This document shows positions 60,609 through 64,000 of a stretch of DNA of 64,000 bases, in pieces; the stretch's first letter is position 1; each line of letters begins with the position of its first letter. This DNA comes from Falsiroseomonas sp051860665 (GTDB taxonomy: Bacteria; Pseudomonadota; Alphaproteobacteria; Acetobacterales; Acetobacteraceae). The translations under genes and the position numbers were made by a program. Location: positions 62,001 through 126,000 of the forward strand of contig NZ_JBHYDM010000011.1 in assembly GCF_051860665.1 (NCBI RefSeq). Reading direction: 5' to 3'. The notes under the pieces are model-generated. The model was not told the origin of the DNA, did not search any database, and worked only from the letters and a program-made list of their open reading frames with translations.

Positions 60609-61583
60609 TCAGGCCCGGCGCAGCGCCACCGCCAGATGCTCCGCGAGATTCGTGGCGGCGGGGGAAAGGCGCCGGCCGCGCCGGGCCACCAGGGCCAGCT
60701 TGGCTCGCAGCAGCGGCGGGTCGCGCAGCGGCACCGCCACCAGCTCCCCGCGCGCCAGCTCCTTCGCGATGCCCAGCGCGCTCTGGAAGGTGACGCCGCC
60801 GCAGCTGCTGGCGAAGCTGGCGAGAAGTTCCAGGCTGTCCGCCTCCAGAACCGGCTCCAGACGGCGGGAGGAGCCGGCCAGCGCGGCCTCGATCAGGGCC
60901 CGGCCGCCCGTCTCCTGCGCCGGCAGGGCCACGGGAAAGTCCAGGCATTCGGCCAGCCGCAGCTCGGCGCGTCCGGCCAGCGGATGTCCCGGTGCCACCA
61001 CCGCCTGCAGCGGCGCGGCGCATTCCGCCAGCACGCGCAGCTCCGGCAGCGCCGGCGGGTTGTAGAGCAGCGCGAGCTCCAGCGATTCCGCCAGCACCTC
61101 CTCCGCCAGCCGCGCGCTGCCGCAGACGGAAACGCCACAGAGGATGCCGGGATGGCGGCGATGGAAGCTCAGCAGCAGCTCCGCCATCAGGCCACGCGCC
61201 GCCGCCTCCACCAGGCCCAGGCTGACCTCGCCGCGCCGCGCGCCGCGCAATTCCTGCAACTGGCGGCGCAGTGTTTCCGTCTCGCCGCGCTGGCGGCGGA
61301 TATGCGCCAGCAGAAGCTCGCCCGCCGCGGTCGCGCGCATGCCGCGCGGCAGCCGTTCGAAAAGGGTGAGGCCGAGTTCCTCCTCCATCTCGATCAGCTG
61401 ACGGTTCACGGCGGATGCGGCGACGTTCAGCCGCTCCGAGGCTTTGCGGACGGAGCCGGCCCGCGCGATCACGTCGATATAGTGCAATGCCCGGGGCAGC
61501 ATGGGCTGCACCGGGTTCTCGCGCGCCAGGCGCGGCAGGGGGCGGGATGGCGGCGGGTTCGCCTCGGCACGGGTTGCGGACAT
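60609..61583 (-). CDS. LysR family transcriptional regulator
   Basis: 324 aa. Helix-turn-helix near residues 28-90: ALHYIDVIARAGSVRKASER, LNVAASAVNRQLIEMEEELG, TLFERLPRGMRATAAGELLL. A periplasmic-binding-like effector domain follows (VSLGLVEAAARGLMAELLLS). It lies directly upstream of the heterocycle cluster on the same strand and divergent from a second LysR, so it is the likeliest regulator of the cluster. Confidence 0.92.
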   Translation of the reverse strand: MSATRAEANPPPSRPLPRLARENPVQPMLPRALHYIDVIARAGSVRKASERLNVAASAVNRQLIEMEEELGLTLFERLPRGMRATAAGELLLAHIRRQRGETETLRRQLQELRGARRGEVSLGLVEAAARGLMAELLLSFHRRHPGILCGVSVCGSARLAEEVLAESLELALLYNPPALPELRVLAECAAPLQAVVAPGHPLAGRAELRLAECLDFPVALPAQETGGRALIEAALAGSSRRLEPVLEADSLELLASFASSCGGVTFQSALGIAKELARGELVAVPLRDPPLLRAKLALVARRGRRLSPAATNLAEHLAVALRRA

Positions 61584-61648
61584 GTCCGGACCTCCTGGGG
61601 CGGAGCTGGGCCGCGCCGGGCCGCGGGGCCAGGGCGGCGCTGGAGGCA

Positions 61649-61678
61649 GGCAACCAACTATGGGTGTTGCCGGATAGT
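61649..61678. promoter_or_regulatory. Overlapping inverted repeats between divergent LysR genes
   Basis: GGCAAC-N11-GTTGCC (61649-61671) overlaps ACTAT-N12-ATAGT (61657-61678). The first fits the T-N11-A style of LysR sites. It is the only A/T-rich part of the 152-nt gap and could control both regulators. Confidence 0.5.
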
Positions 61679-61735
61679 GCTAATCTGGCCCCGGGGCGGC
61701 GCCGGAAAGTGGTCGCCCGCAGCCGGAGGCCGCCG

Positions 61736-62737
61736 ATGCCCGTCCCCGCCGCCCCCTGGCGCCCCGATCCGGGCGCCGCCGCCCTGCGCCACATGCGCGT
61801 CTGGACCTACCTGCTGGCCATCGAGCAGTCGGGCTCCATCCGCCAGGCGGCGGAGCGGCTGAACATCGCGCCTTCCGCCCTGCAGCGCCGGCTGCGCGAT
61901 GTGGAGCTGGATCTTGGCTTCGCGCTCTTCGAACGCTCCCCGGCCGGGATGCGGCCGACTTCCGCCGGCGAGATCTTCCTGGGCTGGGTGCATCGCCTCT
62001 GCACGGATCTGGAGCGGGCGCGCCAGCAGATGGCGGCGCTGCGCGGGCTGCGGCGCGGCCATGTGCGTGTCGCGGCCAGCCAGGCCGTGGCCAGTGATTT
62101 CCTGCCGCGCCAGATCGCGGCCTTCCAGGCCCGCTACCCGATGATCAGCTTCGCCTGCCCGCTGGTCGACCACAGCGGCGCGACGGAGCGGCTGATGGAT
62201 GGCAGCGCGGACCTCGTGCTGGCCTTCGGCCTGGTCCCGCGGCCGGAGATCATGCCGCTGCTCTCGATCGGCCAGCGCCTCTGTGCCGTGATGGCGGCGG
62301 GGCATCCGCTGGCGGCGCGGCCGCGGCTGCGCCTGCGCGATTGCGCGGCCCATCCGCTGGCGCTGCCGACCCAGGATTTCGGCGCGCGGCGCATCGTGGA
62401 GGCCTGGGCGGCGCGCAGTGCCGTTCCTCTGCAGATGGTGCTGGAATCCAATTCCTTCGAGCTGCTGCGCCATTATGTCCGCGACACCAGCGCGGTGACC
62501 TTCCAGATCGAGATCGGCGCCCTGCCGGAAGGCGGCGCCGGGTTGGTCGCGGTGCCGGTCGATGACCAGGACCTGGCGCATGGCCCGCTGGTGCTGGCGC
62601 AGCTGCGCGGCCGCGCGCTGCCGGTGGCGGCGGCCGCCTTCGCCGAGCATCTGGCGCGGGCGCTGGACGCCCGCCGCACCACGCCGATGCTGGGGGCGGA
62701 GGAAGCGCCCCCTACCCCACCTCCATCCGCTGCATGA
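61736..62737 (+). CDS. LysR family transcriptional regulator
   Basis: 333 aa. Helix-turn-helix near residues 20-80: MRVWTYLLAIEQSGSIRQAA, ERLNIAPSALQRRLRDVELD, ALFERSPAGMRPTSAGEIF. The effector domain includes GHVRVAASQAVASDFLPRQI. GGAGG lies about 8 nt before the ATG. Its 3' end overlaps the convergent nnrD gene by 26 nt. Confidence 0.92.
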   Translation: MPVPAAPWRPDPGAAALRHMRVWTYLLAIEQSGSIRQAAERLNIAPSALQRRLRDVELDLGFALFERSPAGMRPTSAGEIFLGWVHRLCTDLERARQQMAALRGLRRGHVRVAASQAVASDFLPRQIAAFQARYPMISFACPLVDHSGATERLMDGSADLVLAFGLVPRPEIMPLLSIGQRLCAVMAAGHPLAARPRLRLRDCAAHPLALPTQDFGARRIVEAWAARSAVPLQMVLESNSFELLRHYVRDTSAVTFQIEIGALPEGGAGLVAVPVDDQDLAHGPLVLAQLRGRALPVAAAAFAEHLARALDARRTTPMLGAEEAPPTPPPSAA

Positions 62738-63611
62738 TCGGCGGGATCTCCGCCAGCAACTCCCGCGCCAGGAAACCGATGCGGCCGCGGCGGCTGGCCA
62801 GGGCGGCGCCCGCCTCCGCATGCAGGAAGACGCCCCAGAGCGTCGCCGCCAGCGGCGGTGCGCCGCGCGCCAGCAGGCCGCCGATGAGGCCCGCCAGCGT
62901 ATCGCCGGAGCCGGAGGTCGCCAGGCCCACCTGGCCGAGGTCGCAGCGCCAGGCATGCCCCTGCGGCGTCACCACATGGGTGCTGCCGCCCTTCATCGCG
63001 ACCACCACCTGGAGCCGGCGCGCCGCCTGCCGCGCAGCCTCCAGCGGATCCGCCTGCACCGCCTCCCGCGCCACGCCCAGCAGCCGCGCCATCTCCCCCG
63101 CATGCGGCGTCAGCACCACGCGGCCGGCATGGCGGCCGAGCGGCGTGCAGGCATCCAGCGCGTGCAAGGCGGCGGCATCCAGCACGAAGGCGCTGGCCGC
63201 GCTCCCCTCCAGCACGCCCTGCACCAGGCCTGAAGCGGCTTCGGGGTCCATCATGCCGGGGCCGATCACCATGGCGTCGCAGGCGCCGCAGCGCGCGGCG
63301 AGCTGGGCGGCGGCTTCCGCCGCGATGGCGCCGTCCGGCGTTTCCCGCAGCCCCAGCACGCGGGCTTCCGGAATCGCCACGGCCAGCGCAGGCGCCACGC
63401 TGCGGCTGGTGGCGATCTGCAGCTTGCCGGCGCCGGCGCGCAGCGCCGCGAGGCCGGCCAGCAGCGCGCCGCCCGGCACCTCCAGGCTGCCGCCCACCAC
63501 CAGCACGCGGCCGCGCTGGTCCTTGTCCTCGCCATCGGCATGGCGCGGCAGCGGCATGCCGCGCAGCAGATCCGCCGTCACCGCCGTGGTGCGATCCTTC
63601 AGCGCGCTCAC
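62712..63611 (-). CDS. nnrD: ADP-dependent NAD(P)H-hydrate dehydratase
   Basis: 299 aa ribokinase-like fold. GRVLVVGGSLEVPGGALLAG, VVLTPHAGEMARLLG, VVAMKGGSTHVVTPQG and the catalytic SGSGDTLAGLIGGLLARG are the YjeF C-terminal signatures. It repairs hydrated NAD(P)H. The epimerase domain (NnrE) is not fused. The GTG start overlaps the upstream gene stop by 4 nt. Confidence 0.93.
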   Translation of the reverse strand: MSALKDRTTAVTADLLRGMPLPRHADGEDKDQRGRVLVVGGSLEVPGGALLAGLAALRAGAGKLQIATSRSVAPALAVAIPEARVLGLRETPDGAIAAEAAAQLAARCGACDAMVIGPGMMDPEAASGLVQGVLEGSAASAFVLDAAALHALDACTPLGRHAGRVVLTPHAGEMARLLGVAREAVQADPLEAARQAARRLQVVVAMKGGSTHVVTPQGHAWRCDLGQVGLATSGSGDTLAGLIGGLLARGAPPLAATLWGVFLHAEAGAALASRRGRIGFLARELLAEIPPIMQRMEVG

Positions 63612-64000
63612 CGGGCGCCGACCGGCGCATCGGGCTCGGCCGTCACCGGCGTGCCCTCGCGCTGCAGCGGCGCCACGAAGTTGTAGCGCCGCAGCACCAG
63701 CGCCCCCTGCCGGCCCTGGGCGGCATCGAAGGCATATTCAGTCACCCCGCAATTGGCCACGTCGGCCTGCCGGTCGATCGCCAGGATCTCGGCCTCCGAC
63801 AGGTTCTCCAGCAGGTAGCGCAGGCAGAGCACGACGACCTGGTGCGCCACCACCAGCACCCGCGCCCCGCCATGATGCAGCGCGATGGTATCCAGCGCGC
63901 TGCGCAGGCGCAGGATCACGTCGCACCAGCTCTCCCCGCCCGGCGCGCGGTGGTAGAACTTGCCCATCAGCCGGCGCATTTCCGCCTGCTCCGGATGGTG
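63608..64000 (-). CDS. Histidine phosphatase family protein (partial, N terminus outside window)
   Basis: 131 residues visible; the frame is open to the right edge, so the first Met inside is not the start. The C-terminal half of the phosphoglycerate-mutase fold is present: GGESWCDVILRLRSALDTIA and VLVVAHQVVVLCLRYLLENL with the second catalytic His. The RHGE motif lies outside. It is coupled to nnrD by a 4-nt overlap. Confidence 0.82.
   Translation of the reverse strand, partial: HHPEQAEMRRLMGKFYHRAPGGESWCDVILRLRSALDTIALHHGGARVLVVAHQVVVLCLRYLLENLSEAEILAIDRQADVANCGVTEYAFDAAQGRQGALVLRRYNFVAPLQREGTPVTAEPDAPVGAR

Overview
The window is GC-rich, gene-dense chromosomal DNA of an alphaproteobacterium. 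An Acetobacteraceae member of the Roseomonas type is the best guess. This rests on the flagellar order fliF-fliG-fliH-fliN-flbD-flhA-flhF-flhG, five Bug-family (tripartite tricarboxylate) periplasmic receptors, an ECF sigma/NrsF pair, a NepR-like small ORF and very strong GC bias. The assignment is inference; no rRNA is present. There is one tRNA (Leu, CAA). I see no insertion sequence, phage gene or CRISPR array.

Layout: (1) 1-8.6 kb holds a sugar-type ABC transporter (binding protein cut by the window edge, two permeases, ATPase) fused by 4-bp overlaps to a DapA-like aldolase, two SDR enzymes and a sugar isomerase/epimerase. A GntR/FCD regulator and a convergent FAD-linked oxidase follow; together they look like a sugar-acid catabolic unit. 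(2) 8.8-11.7 kb holds NrsF, its ECF sigma factor, a YHS-domain protein, a NUDIX hydrolase and a GNAT acetyltransferase. (3) 11.9-20.7 kb is a flagellar operon from fliF to flhG. (4) 20.7-26.4 kb holds a TPR-methyltransferase, OpgC, an SGNH-like protein, a NepR-like ORF and a heme-type TonB receptor behind a Fur-like palindrome. (5) 26.4-38.5 kb is mixed: fhs, five Bug receptors with no membrane partners, an M24 peptidase, OmpW behind an FNR-like box, a DUF1289 protein, a PhnW-like aminotransferase, a DUF1194 protein and ExoD. (6) 38.5-44.8 kb holds a cobalamin riboswitch driving BtuB, otsAB, a cupin, tRNA-Leu and a siderophore-interacting protein behind a perfect 17-bp Fur-like palindrome.

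(7) 44.8-60.5 kb is the most interesting part: fourteen genes, all on the minus strand with tiny gaps or 4-bp overlaps. In transcription order they are a ring-opening amidohydrolase (cyanuric acid amidohydrolase/barbiturase family), an NMT1-type ABC importer, an AtzE-like amidase, an LLM flavin monooxygenase, a biuret-hydrolase-like enzyme, a second LLM monooxygenase, a complete dipeptide-type ABC importer and a catalytically degenerate RibBA paralogue. The ring-opening enzyme keeps only one of the family's three Lys/Ser pairs, so its substrate is probably not cyanuric acid. The cluster reads as an uptake and breakdown system for an unidentified nitrogen heterocycle. Two divergent LysR regulators lie at its head, with overlapping inverted repeats between them. 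(8) The right edge has NAD(P)H-hydrate dehydratase and a truncated histidine phosphatase.
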